A DNA stretch of 36,057 nucleotides from Anaerolineae bacterium. GTDB taxonomy: Bacteria > Chloroflexota > Anaerolineae > DRVO01. Where the stretch lies: the NCBI GenBank assembly GCA_013178015.1, contig JABLXR010000058.1, positions 1 through 36,057 of the forward strand. Direction: 5' to 3'. The position numbers were made by a program, and so were the translations under genes. Shown here one piece after another: positions 24,722-32,305 of the stretch; the first letter of the stretch is position 1; the number at the start of each line of letters is the position of its first letter. A model generated the notes under the pieces. It worked only from the letters and a program-made list of their open reading frames with translations, ran no database searches and was not told the DNA's origin.

Positions 24722-25612
24722 ATGCTGACGGAGAGCAGGAACCCGCGAACCGAGCATATAGACGCCCTGCCCACCCTGGACGTGGTACGCCTCATCAACG
24801 AGGAGGACGCCCGGGTGGCGCCCGCGGTGGCCGAGGCCCTGCCCCAGATCGCCCGAGCGGTCGATGTCGTGGTGGACTGCCTGCGGTCGGGTGGCCGGGT
24901 CTTCTACGTGGGCGCGGGCACCAGCGGCCGACTGGCGGTGCTGGATGCCGTAGAACTGGTGCCCACCTTCGGCGCCCCACCCGACCTGGTAGTGCCGCTG
25001 ATAGCCGGCGGAACCGAGGCCCTCACCCGCTCCATCGAGGGGGCGGAAGACCGGGCGGACTGGGGGCGCCGGGACCTAGTGGAGGCGGGGGTACGGGCAG
25101 GCGACGTGGTCGTCGGTCTGGCCGCCAGCGGCACCACTCCCTACGTGCTGGGAGCAGTCGAGGCGGCTCGAGAGGTGGGAGCGGTCACGGTGGGGGTCTG
25201 CTGCAACGCCTCCGCTCCTCTCCTGGAGGCGGTGGACATCCCCATCGCCGTCTTGGTGGGCCCGGAGGTGATCACCGGGTCCACCCGCATGAAGGCGGGC
25301 ACGGCCCAGAAGATGGTGCTCAATACCATCAGCACCGCCGCCATGATCCGGATGGGCAAGGTGTATGGCAATCTGATGGTGGATGTGCAAGTCACGAACG
25401 CCAAGCTGGCCCGCCGGGCGCGGAACATCGTGTCCCAGGTCACCGGCCTCGAGCCAGCCGAAGCCGAGGCTCTGCTCGATCGCACCGGCAACGAGGTCAA
25501 GACCGCCATCGTGGTGGGCCTCCTCGGCCTTTCGCCCGAAGAGGCGCGTCGCCGCCTGGCCGCCGCCGGTGGCGTCCTCCGCGGCGTCATCGGCGATCAG
25601 ACGGGACGCTGA
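24722..25612 (+). CDS. murQ: N-acetylmuramic acid 6-phosphate etherase
   Basis: 296 residues with the MurQ hallmark TESRNPRTEHID at the N-terminus, then the SIS-domain phosphosugar site VGAGTSGRLAVLDAVELVPTFG near residues 60-82. GGTEALTRSIEGAEDR, AASGTTPYVLGA, and the STRMKAGTAQKMVLNTIST segment with NLMVDVQVTNAKL follow. It cleaves the lactyl ether of MurNAc-6-phosphate to GlcNAc-6-phosphate plus D-lactate in peptidoglycan recycling. ATG 24722 follows a GGGAG-like site. No transporter or AnmK kinase is adjacent; a GC-rich spacer of ~155 bp separates it from the flavoprotein gene. Confidence 0.95.
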   Translation: MLTESRNPRTEHIDALPTLDVVRLINEEDARVAPAVAEALPQIARAVDVVVDCLRSGGRVFYVGAGTSGRLAVLDAVELVPTFGAPPDLVVPLIAGGTEALTRSIEGAEDRADWGRRDLVEAGVRAGDVVVGLAASGTTPYVLGAVEAAREVGAVTVGVCCNASAPLLEAVDIPIAVLVGPEVITGSTRMKAGTAQKMVLNTISTAAMIRMGKVYGNLMVDVQVTNAKLARRARNIVSQVTGLEPAEAEALLDRTGNEVKTAIVVGLLGLSPEEARRRLAAAGGVLRGVIGDQTGR

Positions 25613-25745
25613 GAGCGCTGGTACGACGCAGAGCTCTTGCCCCGCGGGACACCACAGAGAACGAGAACAGTGTCGTAGGGGCAGATCCCCCTTTTCTGCC
25701 CTCGGGTGGACAGAGGCGTCCGCCTCTACTGGCTGTTCTCAGGTC

Positions 25746-25830
25746 GGATCAACGCTGATCTGAGAAGGACAGAACAGCTCCCTTGCACCAGGGGAAATCA
25801 GCGTAGCATCGGCGTCATCAGCGTTCCATA
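25746..25830. repeat. Dispersed ACGCTGAT/ATCAGCGT repeat, copy 2
   Basis: GGATCAACGCTGATCTGAGAAGG, later GGAAATCAGCGTAGCATC and GTCATCAGCGTTCCATAC. It has the same order of modules as copy 1 (two GCTGAT halves, a variable centre, then ATCAGCGTAG and ATCAGCGTTCCAT). It lies between convergent murQ and the sugar dehydrogenase gene. Confidence 0.65.
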
Positions 25831-25834
25831 CGGC

Positions 25835-27283
25835 TCACTGACCCACGTACACGACCCGATACACGCGATTGCCATGGTCGTCGGAGATGTACAGGGCTCC
25901 GTCGGGGCCGAAGATGACGTCTACCGGCCGGCCGAACGAAGCACTGCTCCCGCACGGCTGGCCCTCAGCCCGCCAGCCGGTGGCGAAGTCCTGGGCGTCC
26001 ACCGGCATCCCCTCCTCCACCACGATGCGGCGCACCTTGCAGTCCCGGACGTTGGCGGGCGTGGTGTTCCAGGAACCATGGTACCCTACCAGCAGATCGC
26101 CCTGGTACTCGTCCGGGAAGTTGGCACTCTCCACCCGCGTGATCCCGAGAGGGGCCGAATGGGCCAGGTCGGTGAAGAGGGCGGGCACGGCCTGGGAGCA
26201 ATCGAAGCCCTCGGGCAGGGCCACACGCTCGTCGCGCACCTCGGCCCGCTGGTCCGGGGGCAGGTTGGGCCCCAGCCCCGGAGTGTAGCAGTAGGGCCAG
26301 CCGTAGTGACGGCCACCCTCCACCTCGACCACGATCTCCTCCGGGGGCAAGTCGTCGCCCAGCCCGTCGCTGCCGTTGTGGTTGGCCCACAGCCGGCCGT
26401 CGGGCAGGAACAGGAAGCCCACGCTGTTGCGTAGCCCTTCGGCCCAAACCGCCTGCCGCCGCGGGTCGGGATCGTCCGCGAAGGGGTTGTCCTCGGGGAT
26501 GCTGCCGTCCGGGTTGAAGCGCAGGATGGCAGCCCGGCGGGGATCCTCCTCTACACACACATTGCAGGAGGAGCCGGCGGCCACGTAGATCAGGCCGTCC
26601 GGGCCGAAGCGGACGGTGCGAGTGCGGTGGCCACCTCCGCCGGGCAGATTGCCCGTCACCAGCTCGCGCCTCTCCAGGACCCCGTCGCCGTCCTCGTCGG
26701 CGAGCCGCTCCAGGCGGTCCAGTTGGGCCACGTAGAGCCAGCCATCGCGCCACTCCAGGCCGTGGGGAAGGCGCAGCCCCTCGGCGGCCACCTGGACGGC
26801 GTCGGCCCGCCCGTCACCATCGTCATCGGGCAGGCGGGCGATCCGGCCCGAGGCCATGAGGCTGACGTACAGGGCGCCGTCCGGGCCGAAGGCCATGAAC
26901 CGGGCCGAGGGCAGGTTGTCGGCGAAGATGGTGATGTGGAACCCGGGGGGCACAGATATGCGAGCCGTGGCTGCGTCAGCAGGCGGTACGGCCGGGGCGG
27001 GCACAGGCTGCTGCGCTGAGACCGACGTGGGCTCGGGCTCGTTGGTGGCGGTTGCCCCCTCGGTGGGCTCGGGCGCGGGAGAGGGGATCTCGGTCGGCGT
27101 GGGCCGGGGCACCGGAGTGGGAGAGGCAGCCTCTGCCGGGGTGCTCTCCAGCGATGGCACGGACGGTCCCGCGGCGGCCGGGGTATCGGTAGGAGCCTCG
27201 GGGGCAGCTTGGCAGGCGGAGAGGGACAGGACCAGCAGCGCGGCCAGAAGTGCAACCAGTCGAACGTAGAAACCAAACGTCAT
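25835..27283 (-). CDS. Secreted lipoprotein, PQQ-type sugar (sorbosone-like) dehydrogenase
   Basis: 482 residues. The signal peptide ends in a lipobox, LVLSLSAC (Cys near residue 24), so it is membrane-anchored outside the cytoplasm. A Pro/Thr/Glu-rich linker (about 30-100) leads to a six-bladed beta-propeller with repeated FGPDGALYVS-type strands and two Asp-rich calcium-like loops (DDDGDGRAD and DEDGDGVLE). The family oxidises aldoses or sorbosone with PQQ, though many members have unproven cofactor use. HGLEWRDGWLYVA and NSVGFLFLPDGRLW fit the soluble glucose dehydrogenase fold. Two Cys pairs in NVCVEE and PYCYTP could form disulfides. Confidence 0.88.
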   Translation of the reverse strand: MTFGFYVRLVALLAALLVLSLSACQAAPEAPTDTPAAAGPSVPSLESTPAEAASPTPVPRPTPTEIPSPAPEPTEGATATNEPEPTSVSAQQPVPAPAVPPADAATARISVPPGFHITIFADNLPSARFMAFGPDGALYVSLMASGRIARLPDDDGDGRADAVQVAAEGLRLPHGLEWRDGWLYVAQLDRLERLADEDGDGVLERRELVTGNLPGGGGHRTRTVRFGPDGLIYVAAGSSCNVCVEEDPRRAAILRFNPDGSIPEDNPFADDPDPRRQAVWAEGLRNSVGFLFLPDGRLWANHNGSDGLGDDLPPEEIVVEVEGGRHYGWPYCYTPGLGPNLPPDQRAEVRDERVALPEGFDCSQAVPALFTDLAHSAPLGITRVESANFPDEYQGDLLVGYHGSWNTTPANVRDCKVRRIVVEEGMPVDAQDFATGWRAEGQPCGSSASFGRPVDVIFGPDGALYISDDHGNRVYRVVYVGQ

Positions 27284-27491
27284 CTTACATCCCCTTCAGA
27301 CCATGAAACACGAACGAACTGACTGACCACTACGCCGGGGGCAATACTATCCTGCGCCGCAGAGTGAGTCAAAGCAGCGAGGATTGGGTCCGGCCGGTTC
27401 CGCGTACGCCTGGCTAGGGCCGGTCAAGCCTGAGGCTCACCGAGCTCCGCACCGCCGAGACCGCCGTTCATCGTGCTTCAGACAGATTGCA

Positions 27492-27523
27492 TTGTGTATG
27501 TCACTTGGCCTCTTGCATACAAT
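27492..27523 (+). promoter_or_regulatory. Inverted repeat before the AbrB/PIN operon, possible operator
   Basis: ATTGTGTATG (27491-27500) and CATACAAT (27516-27523) form an imperfect palindrome whose right half contains a TACAAT -10-like box. AbrB-type antitoxins commonly repress their own operon by binding such palindromes over the promoter. The ~70-bp distance to the ATG is compatible. Confidence 0.4.
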
Positions 27524-27592
27524 CCCCTAACGATTGACGACGGGCCGTGTCCCCGGTAAACTCAAGACGAACTGCTGCTGGAGAGAACAGTC

Positions 27593-27844
27593 ATGGCTGT
27601 AGTAAGGGTGCTTTCGCGTGGCCAGGTCACTCTGCCGCGCCAGGTGCGCCGAGAAGCGGGGATAGAAGCCGGAGACGCCCTCAACGTGGAGGTGCTCGGT
27701 CCAGGATTGGTGCAGTTCAGAGTGCTTCCCCGGCTGAGCCCCCGCGAGCTACGAGAGCGCTACCTCATCGAGGGGCCCGTGGACGAGACGGCCGACCGCG
27801 AAGCTTGGCAGGCTGCTGCCGCCAGAGAGGTCCTCGGTGAGTGA
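27593..27844 (+). CDS. AbrB/MazE-type antitoxin
   Basis: 83 residues. The N-terminal AbrB/SpoVT swapped-hairpin domain reads VRVLSRGQVTLPRQVRREAGIEAGDALNVEV. The acidic C-terminal tail (GPVDETADREAW) is suited to wrap a toxin. ATG 27593 follows GGAGAGAAC. The stop overlaps the PIN gene start by 8 nt, the classic antitoxin-first arrangement. Confidence 0.9.
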   Translation: MAVVRVLSRGQVTLPRQVRREAGIEAGDALNVEVLGPGLVQFRVLPRLSPRELRERYLIEGPVDETADREAWQAAAAREVLGE

Positions 27845-28265
27845 GGATCCGCCCGGCCTCGTAGACACGAACGTCTTCATCCATGCGCTGACGCGCGACG
27901 CCCACGCGGAGGAGTGCCTCTGCTTCCTGGAGGCTATACAGAGAGGAGAAGTAACGGCACAGCTGGAGCCGGTCGTCGTGCACCAGTTGTCCTACGCCCT
28001 GCCTCACTATCGCAAGGGGATGACTCGCTTCGAGATAGCGGAGTACCTGCTGTCGGTGCTGGCCTGGCAGGGGATCGTCGCTCAGAAGGGGTTGCTGGTC
28101 TCTGCTGTGGAACGGTGGCGCGACAGCCCCCGACTTGCCTTCGTTGACGCTTACCTGGCTGCTCTGGCGGAGCAAGAGCATTGCCCGGTCTACACCAAGA
28201 ACGTGAGTGAGCTGGCAGCCCAGGGTGTCTCGGTCGCTGACCCCCTGCCCAAGACGGCCTCCTAG
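27837..28265 (+). CDS. PIN-domain ribonuclease toxin
   Basis: 142 residues. The first catalytic Asp is in LVDTNVFIHALTRD. The central Glu is probably in RFEIAEYL, and the C-terminal acidic site is in FVDAYLAALAEQE followed by PVYTKN, as in VapC-like PIN proteins. A Mg2+-dependent endoribonuclease is expected to cleave RNA when released from its AbrB partner. GTG 27837 is translationally coupled to the antitoxin gene. Confidence 0.88.
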   Translation: MSEDPPGLVDTNVFIHALTRDAHAEECLCFLEAIQRGEVTAQLEPVVVHQLSYALPHYRKGMTRFEIAEYLLSVLAWQGIVAQKGLLVSAVERWRDSPRLAFVDAYLAALAEQEHCPVYTKNVSELAAQGVSVADPLPKTAS

Positions 28266-28295
28266 CTCGGTGGTTGGTACCAGAGTGGGAGCATG

Positions 28296-28315
28296 AACTC
28301 AGGATCGGGGGCACG
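28296..28315. mobile_element. Solo terminal repeat of the AGCTCAGGATCGGGGGGA element
   Basis: AACTCAGGATCGGGGGCACG matches the left end of the elements at 5678 and 17628; the rest of the element is absent. It could be a deletion remnant or an excision scar. It directly precedes the ICMT fragment. Confidence 0.5.
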
Positions 28316-28338
28316 GGTGGCCGGTCATGGCTCACCCG

Positions 28339-28425
28339 ATGGCGCGGGTAGAGAAAGAACACCTCGAGAGGGCATTCGACGACGAGTACCGGGACTACTG
28401 CGTCCGGACACCACGGTCTCTGGGC
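28339..28425 (+). pseudogene. C-terminal fragment of an isoprenylcysteine methyltransferase-like membrane protein
   Basis: Translation MARVEKEHLERAFDDEYRDY followed by CVRTPRSL matches the conserved C-terminal end of ICMT/phospholipid methyltransferase-type proteins (R-EE-x-L-x-x-x-FG-x-EY-x-x-Y then R-T-P-R). The membrane helices and the rest of the gene are absent. It lies in a 350-bp stretch of repeats between the PIN and MNT genes. Confidence 0.5.
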
Positions 28426-28486
28426 CGGCCCAGGACCAGGGGGCAAGCACGCTGAGCCAGCCCGATGGCGCGCTGACCCCCGCCGG

Positions 28487-28560
28487 CCCTGAAGAAGGGA
28501 TTCGCCAGCGAAATCGGCGGGAATCGGCGCCCTATATGCGTGCATCAGCGTTCCATTCCC
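28487..28560. repeat. Dispersed ATCAGCGTTCCAT repeat, copy 3
   Basis: CTGAAGAAGGGATTCGCCAG, GGGAATCGGCGCC and GCATCAGCGTTCCATTCCC. Closest to copy 4 at 29561-29640, sharing the GAAGGGAT left module and the CATCAGCGTTCCATTCCC right end. Confidence 0.65.
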
Positions 28561-28618
28561 GTGTGACCGGTTGCCGCAACAGCTAGCACACGGGATAATG
28601 CCGCTGGGGGAGGGCAAC

Positions 28619-29059
28619 ATGGCTCAAGATGGCGCCGGCGATCGAATGTCAACCCTGGCCGAGCTCTGTCGCCGCAGCGGCGTACAAGCCCTCTACGTCT
28701 TCGGCAGCCGCGCCCACCAGGTGCAGCAGTGGCTTGCCGGCGTCCTGTCGGCCCTGCCTCCGTCTGGCTCGGACGTAGACATCGGCGTGAAGGCCCGTCC
28801 AGGGTCCCTTGCCTCGGCGTGGGACAGGGTCCGGCTGCAGATAGCCCTCGAGGATCTGCTGGGTGTCAGTCGGGTTGATCTCGTGCTGCTGCACGAGGCC
28901 GACCCCTTCCTAGCCGTCAATGTGATCCGTGGGGAGCGTCTCTACGCCGAGGACGCTTATTGCGCCGATGAGTACGAGCTCTATGTTCTGCGTCGGGCCG
29001 GCGACCTGGCCCCTTTGGAGCGAGAGCGCATAGCTCTCCTGTTGGGAGAGGCATCGTGA
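28619..29059 (+). CDS. MNT-type nucleotidyltransferase antitoxin
   Basis: 146 residues. The nucleotidyltransferase motif begins at ALYVFGSRA and continues to SGSDVDIGVKA. MntA antitoxins carry GSX10DXD; here about 21 residues separate GS from DVD, an insertion of roughly ten residues (around HQVQQWLAGVLSALPPSG). VSRVDLVLLHEADP follows, with the third acidic residue. The known role of MntA is to AMPylate a tyrosine of the HEPN toxin. ATG 28619 has a GGGGGAGGG site. It overlaps the HEPN gene by GTGA. An ORF extension upstream to 28571 is non-homologous. Confidence 0.88.
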   Translation: MAQDGAGDRMSTLAELCRRSGVQALYVFGSRAHQVQQWLAGVLSALPPSGSDVDIGVKARPGSLASAWDRVRLQIALEDLLGVSRVDLVLLHEADPFLAVNVIRGERLYAEDAYCADEYELYVLRRAGDLAPLERERIALLLGEAS

Positions 29060-29514
29060 CTGAGGGCAAAGCGTCGGCGCGTATCGTAGCCGATCGGCTG
29101 GCGTGGGTATGCAAGATGCTCAGCGAGATACGGGCACTCCCCCTAGAAGATCGTGATGCTTTCTTCTCCGACCGGCGCAACGTATGGGCAGCGGAGTCCT
29201 GTCTGCGAAGGGCGCTCGAGGCTCTGCTGGACCTAGGGCGGCATATCGCTGCCAAGCGCTTTGGCCAGGGAGTCAGCGAATACAAGGAGATCGCCCAGCA
29301 GCTACAGGAGCGGGGCGTTCTGTTGGAGCGGGAGGCAGTTCTGTTGAGACTTCTGGCTGGCTATCGCAACCGCTTGGTGCACTACTACCACGAGATCGGC
29401 GAGGAAGAACTCTACCAGATCTGCGCCGAGCGTCTGGGCGACGTGGAGCAGGTTGCCGGAGCTCTCCGTCAGTGGGCGAGAGACAACCCGGAAGCTCTGG
29501 ACCGATCTCTGTAA
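29056..29514 (+). CDS. HEPN-domain ribonuclease toxin (DUF86 type)
   Basis: 152 residues, all-helical. The catalytic RX4HXY motif is RNRLVHYY near residues 106-113, in the canonical context AGYRNRLVHYYHEI. The upstream helix has VWAAESCLRRALEALLDLGRHI, typical of DUF86/HepT. In the HepT-MntA system the Tyr of RX4HXY is AMPylated by the partner to neutralise toxicity, and both Tyr positions are present. GTG 29056 couples translation to the nucleotidyltransferase gene. Confidence 0.92.
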   Translation: MTEGKASARIVADRLAWVCKMLSEIRALPLEDRDAFFSDRRNVWAAESCLRRALEALLDLGRHIAAKRFGQGVSEYKEIAQQLQERGVLLEREAVLLRLLAGYRNRLVHYYHEIGEEELYQICAERLGDVEQVAGALRQWARDNPEALDRSL

Positions 29515-29560
29515 AGCCCATGCCGAGATACCCGCGGGGAGGCAGTACACCGGTCCCGTC

Positions 29561-29640
29561 TGATCCTCAAGAAGGGATCCATCAAGAGGATCAGCGGGAA
29601 TCAGCGTACCATCTGCATACATCAGCGTTCCATTCCCCCA
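29561..29640. repeat. Dispersed ATCAGCGTTCCAT repeat, copy 4
   Basis: Contains TGATCCTCAAGAAGGGATCC, GGATCAGCGGGAATCAGCGTA and ACATCAGCGTTCCATTCCCC. It is the fullest copy. It sits between the convergent HEPN and CDF genes. Confidence 0.65.
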
Positions 29641-29665
29641 AGAGCCCTGGGCAGGGACGGAGAGC

Positions 29666-30616
29666 CTACTCCGAAGGCTGCTCGGCGTCCGTCGCCGGAG
29701 GAAGCTCGGGGATGTAGCAGGTCAGCTCGCCCTGGCCGCAGTTGGTCCACTCCACCTGGATGGTACGGTGCTCGATGTCGAAGCGATCGCGCAGCAAGGT
29801 GCGCAGCCGAAACATGATCTCCTGAACCTCGGGCAGAGAGGCAGCACTGACCACCACGTGGGCGCTGAGGGCGCTGAATCCGGGTCCTAGCGACCAGGCG
29901 TGCAGGTCGTGCACCTCGGTCACCCCCGGAGTGTCCCGCATGGCTGCCACGATCTCGTCCACCGAGATGCCCTCGGGGGTCCCCTCGGTCAGAACATGCA
30001 GGGAACGGCGCAGGAGCCCGATAGAGCTGTAAGCTACGATCCCCCCGATGAGCACGCTTACTACGGCGTCCGCCTCCGTCCGCCCCGTGAACAAGATGAT
30101 CAGACCGGCAGCGATGACCCCCACCGAGGCCAGGCCGTCGCCCAGGACGTGCAGGAAGGCGCCGCGCACGTTGATGTCCTCTTCCTCGTGCCCATGCAGC
30201 ACCAGGGCGGACGCGGCGTTGGCTACCAGCCCCAGGGTGGCGACCGCCAGCATCGGCCCCACCGCTATCTCCGGCGGCTCCGACAGCCGGTGCCAAGCCT
30301 CGCGGAAGATCCCGAATGCCACTAGCACTAGGGTACCAGCGTTAGCGAGGGCGGACACCGCCTGAACCCGATGGTAGCCGTAAGTATGACCCACGTCGGC
30401 GGGGCGGGTGGCGATGCGGATGGCGAAGTAGCTCATGACCAGGGCCAGAACATCGAGGAACATGTGAGCAGCATCGGAGAGCAGCGCCAGGCTGCCCGTT
30501 ACCAACCCGCCCACCAGCTCTGCCAGGAATATGGAGCCGGTGAACGTCAGTGCCAGCGTCAGCCGCCGTTGGCTGTCCTGACGGTGCTCATGGCCGTGAT
30601 GATGCCCTTGGCCCAA
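29666..30616 (-). CDS. Cation diffusion facilitator (CzcD/ZitB-like) metal exporter
   Basis: 316 residues with six membrane helices. An N-terminal His-rich stretch (GQGHHHGHEHR) is followed by metal-site motifs in helix 2 (SDAAHMFLD) and helix 5 (HVLGDGLASVGV), each HxxxD as in zinc-preferring CDFs. A cytoplasmic C-terminal domain has VTEVHDLHAWSLGPG and a late CGQGELTC segment. Exports Zn2+ or similar cations in exchange for protons at the inner membrane. TTG 30616 follows GGAGG by about five bases. It lies 21 bp after the hydrolase gene on the same strand, so probably co-transcribed. Confidence 0.92.
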   Translation of the reverse strand: MGQGHHHGHEHRQDSQRRLTLALTFTGSIFLAELVGGLVTGSLALLSDAAHMFLDVLALVMSYFAIRIATRPADVGHTYGYHRVQAVSALANAGTLVLVAFGIFREAWHRLSEPPEIAVGPMLAVATLGLVANAASALVLHGHEEEDINVRGAFLHVLGDGLASVGVIAAGLIILFTGRTEADAVVSVLIGGIVAYSSIGLLRRSLHVLTEGTPEGISVDEIVAAMRDTPGVTEVHDLHAWSLGPGFSALSAHVVVSAASLPEVQEIMFRLRTLLRDRFDIEHRTIQVEWTNCGQGELTCYIPELPPATDAEQPSE

Positions 30617-30637
30617 CTCCGCCTCCAGACGGCCGCG

Positions 30638-31324
30638 CTAGGAGCTGGGCTCGCCCGAGGTCAAGTACCGCACGAACCAGTCCCGAGCCAGCCGGGCAAC
30701 CTCCTGCAGCGCTCCCGGCTCCTCGAACAGGTGCCCGGCACCGGGGATCAGCTCCAGGCGCCGCTCGGTGCGCATGCGGGACATGGCCGCCTGGTTGAAG
30801 TTGATCACCAGCAGGTCATTACCGCCCACGATCAACAGCGTGGGCGCCTTCACATCAGCCAGGTAATCCTTGGCCAGATCCGGACGCCCGCCGCGGGAAA
30901 CAATGGCCTTGACGTCATTTGGGCGCCTGGTGGCCGCCACCAGTGCCGCGGCTGCTCCGGTGCTGGCCCCGAAGTAGCCGATGTTGAGGCCAGCGGTCTC
31001 CGGGTTATCCCGCAGCCAATCGGTGGCGTCCACCAGCCGCCCGGCCAGCAGCTCTATGTCGAAACGGAGGTGGTGGGTGCGCATGTCCACCGCCTCCTCC
31101 TCCCGGGTGAGCAAGTCCATGAGCAGAGTGGCCAACCCTCCTGCCCGCAGCTCCCGAGCGACGTGCTGGTTCCGGGGGCTGTGTCGCCCGCTGCCCGATC
31201 CGTGAGCGAAGAGTACCACCCCCTCCGCCCCTTCGGGCACCTCCAACTCGCCCTCGAGGATGACCGACTCCGTCTCTACCTTTACCACTTCCTCTTCGTC
31301 TCGTCGCCTCGATATCCTATCCAC
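30638..31324 (-). CDS. Dienelactone hydrolase-like alpha/beta hydrolase
   Basis: 228 residues. Oxyanion region VLFAHGSGSGRHSPRN; nucleophile elbow GYFGASTGAAAAL (GxSxG); Asp in IVGGNDLLV; catalytic His in GAGHLFEEPG. No signal peptide. Genes of this subfamily are habitually next to, or fused with, the phosphoribosyltransferase family found immediately upstream here, but the joint function is unknown. GTG 31324 has a GGAGGAG site about ten bases upstream. Confidence 0.9.
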   Translation of the reverse strand: MDRISRRRDEEEVVKVETESVILEGELEVPEGAEGVVLFAHGSGSGRHSPRNQHVARELRAGGLATLLMDLLTREEEAVDMRTHHLRFDIELLAGRLVDATDWLRDNPETAGLNIGYFGASTGAAAALVAATRRPNDVKAIVSRGGRPDLAKDYLADVKAPTLLIVGGNDLLVINFNQAAMSRMRTERRLELIPGAGHLFEEPGALQEVARLARDWFVRYLTSGEPSS

Positions 31325-31428
31325 CAGCGAGTCTCCTCCGGGAACACCGCCGAGTAGCCGAGCCTTGAGTCGCCAGCCTCGTCCACGACGAGCAGCTTGA
31401 GCCAGACTTGCGCTGCGCCGTGGGTCGG

Positions 31429-32085
31429 TCAGTCTCTTGTTCTTGAGCGAGCCGCCTCTTCTAGAAGGTCACGCACTTCCTGGTCGGCGGTCTGGGGGAA
31501 CTCATCGTACCACAAGCCGACACCGTAGAAGGGCACCGGCGTGATGGCGCACACTATCTCGTCCACCTGGGAAGCCAGTTCCTCACAGGTCTCCGGTGGC
31601 GCCGTGGGCACTGCCACCACCAGCTTCTTGGGCCCCAGCTGTCGCAGCGCCGTCACCGCGGCCCGCATCGTGGCACCTGTCGCCAGCCCATCGTCCACCA
31701 GTATCACGACGCGGTCGGCAACGTCAGGCTCCGGGCGCTCCCCGCGGTACAGGCGCTCCCGCCTCACTAACTCTCTCTGCTCGCGAGCCACAATCTCCTC
31801 GATCTCGCTCCGGGTGACGCCCACCGCACGCACCACCTCGTCATTGAACACCCGCACTCCCCCCGAGGCGATGGCCCCCAGGGCCAGTTCCTCCTGGCCA
31901 GGCACTCCGAGCTTGCGCACGATGTAGACGTCCAGAGGAGCGCCCAGTGCCTTCGCTACCTCGAAAGCCACTGGAACGCCACCCCGCGGCAGACCTAGCA
32001 CCAGCACATCATCCCGACCGGCGTACTGCTCCAGCTTGGCAGCGAGGACTCGGCCAGCGTGAGACCGATCGCGGAAGGTAGCCAT
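31429..32085 (-). CDS. Type I phosphoribosyltransferase-like protein
   Basis: 218 residues. The PRPP-binding loop is VILVDDGLATGATM (about residues 125-140), with an N-terminal hood LVLGLPRGGVPVAFEVAKAL and a long insertion with VYIVRKLGVPGQEELALGAIASGG. These proteins typically pair with the dienelactone-hydrolase-like gene found here and are annotated as phosphoribosyltransferases of unknown acceptor. ATG 32085 is preceded by GGAGAGAGG. About 100 bp separate it from the hydrolase gene; one operon (PRTase, hydrolase, CDF) is likely. Confidence 0.9.
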   Translation of the reverse strand: MATFRDRSHAGRVLAAKLEQYAGRDDVLVLGLPRGGVPVAFEVAKALGAPLDVYIVRKLGVPGQEELALGAIASGGVRVFNDEVVRAVGVTRSEIEEIVAREQRELVRRERLYRGERPEPDVADRVVILVDDGLATGATMRAAVTALRQLGPKKLVVAVPTAPPETCEELASQVDEIVCAITPVPFYGVGLWYDEFPQTADQEVRDLLEEAARSRTRD

Positions 32086-32305
32086 GACCTCTCTCCTTAC
32101 GACCCAGCAACACCGTGACTAGATGGTGGTCGCCGCAGTACACACCAGATACAAGGGCGAGAATAGCACAAGTCACCCCTTTGATCTAGAGCATCGGCGG
32201 GCAACGGAGCTCAGCATCCCGCCAGGGACGGCCGCGATCGCCGGCACCCTGTCTGGAGCAGCTGCCCTCCCCTAACCTGGAGGCTTGCTCCCTATCGGTC
32301 GCAGG

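Noticed and set aside
24673-25758. 361-codon plus-strand frame overlapping murQ
   Set aside because: It is very rich in Arg/Gly/Pro with no family resemblance, and lies fully over the unmistakable murQ frame; it is a GC-driven shadow.
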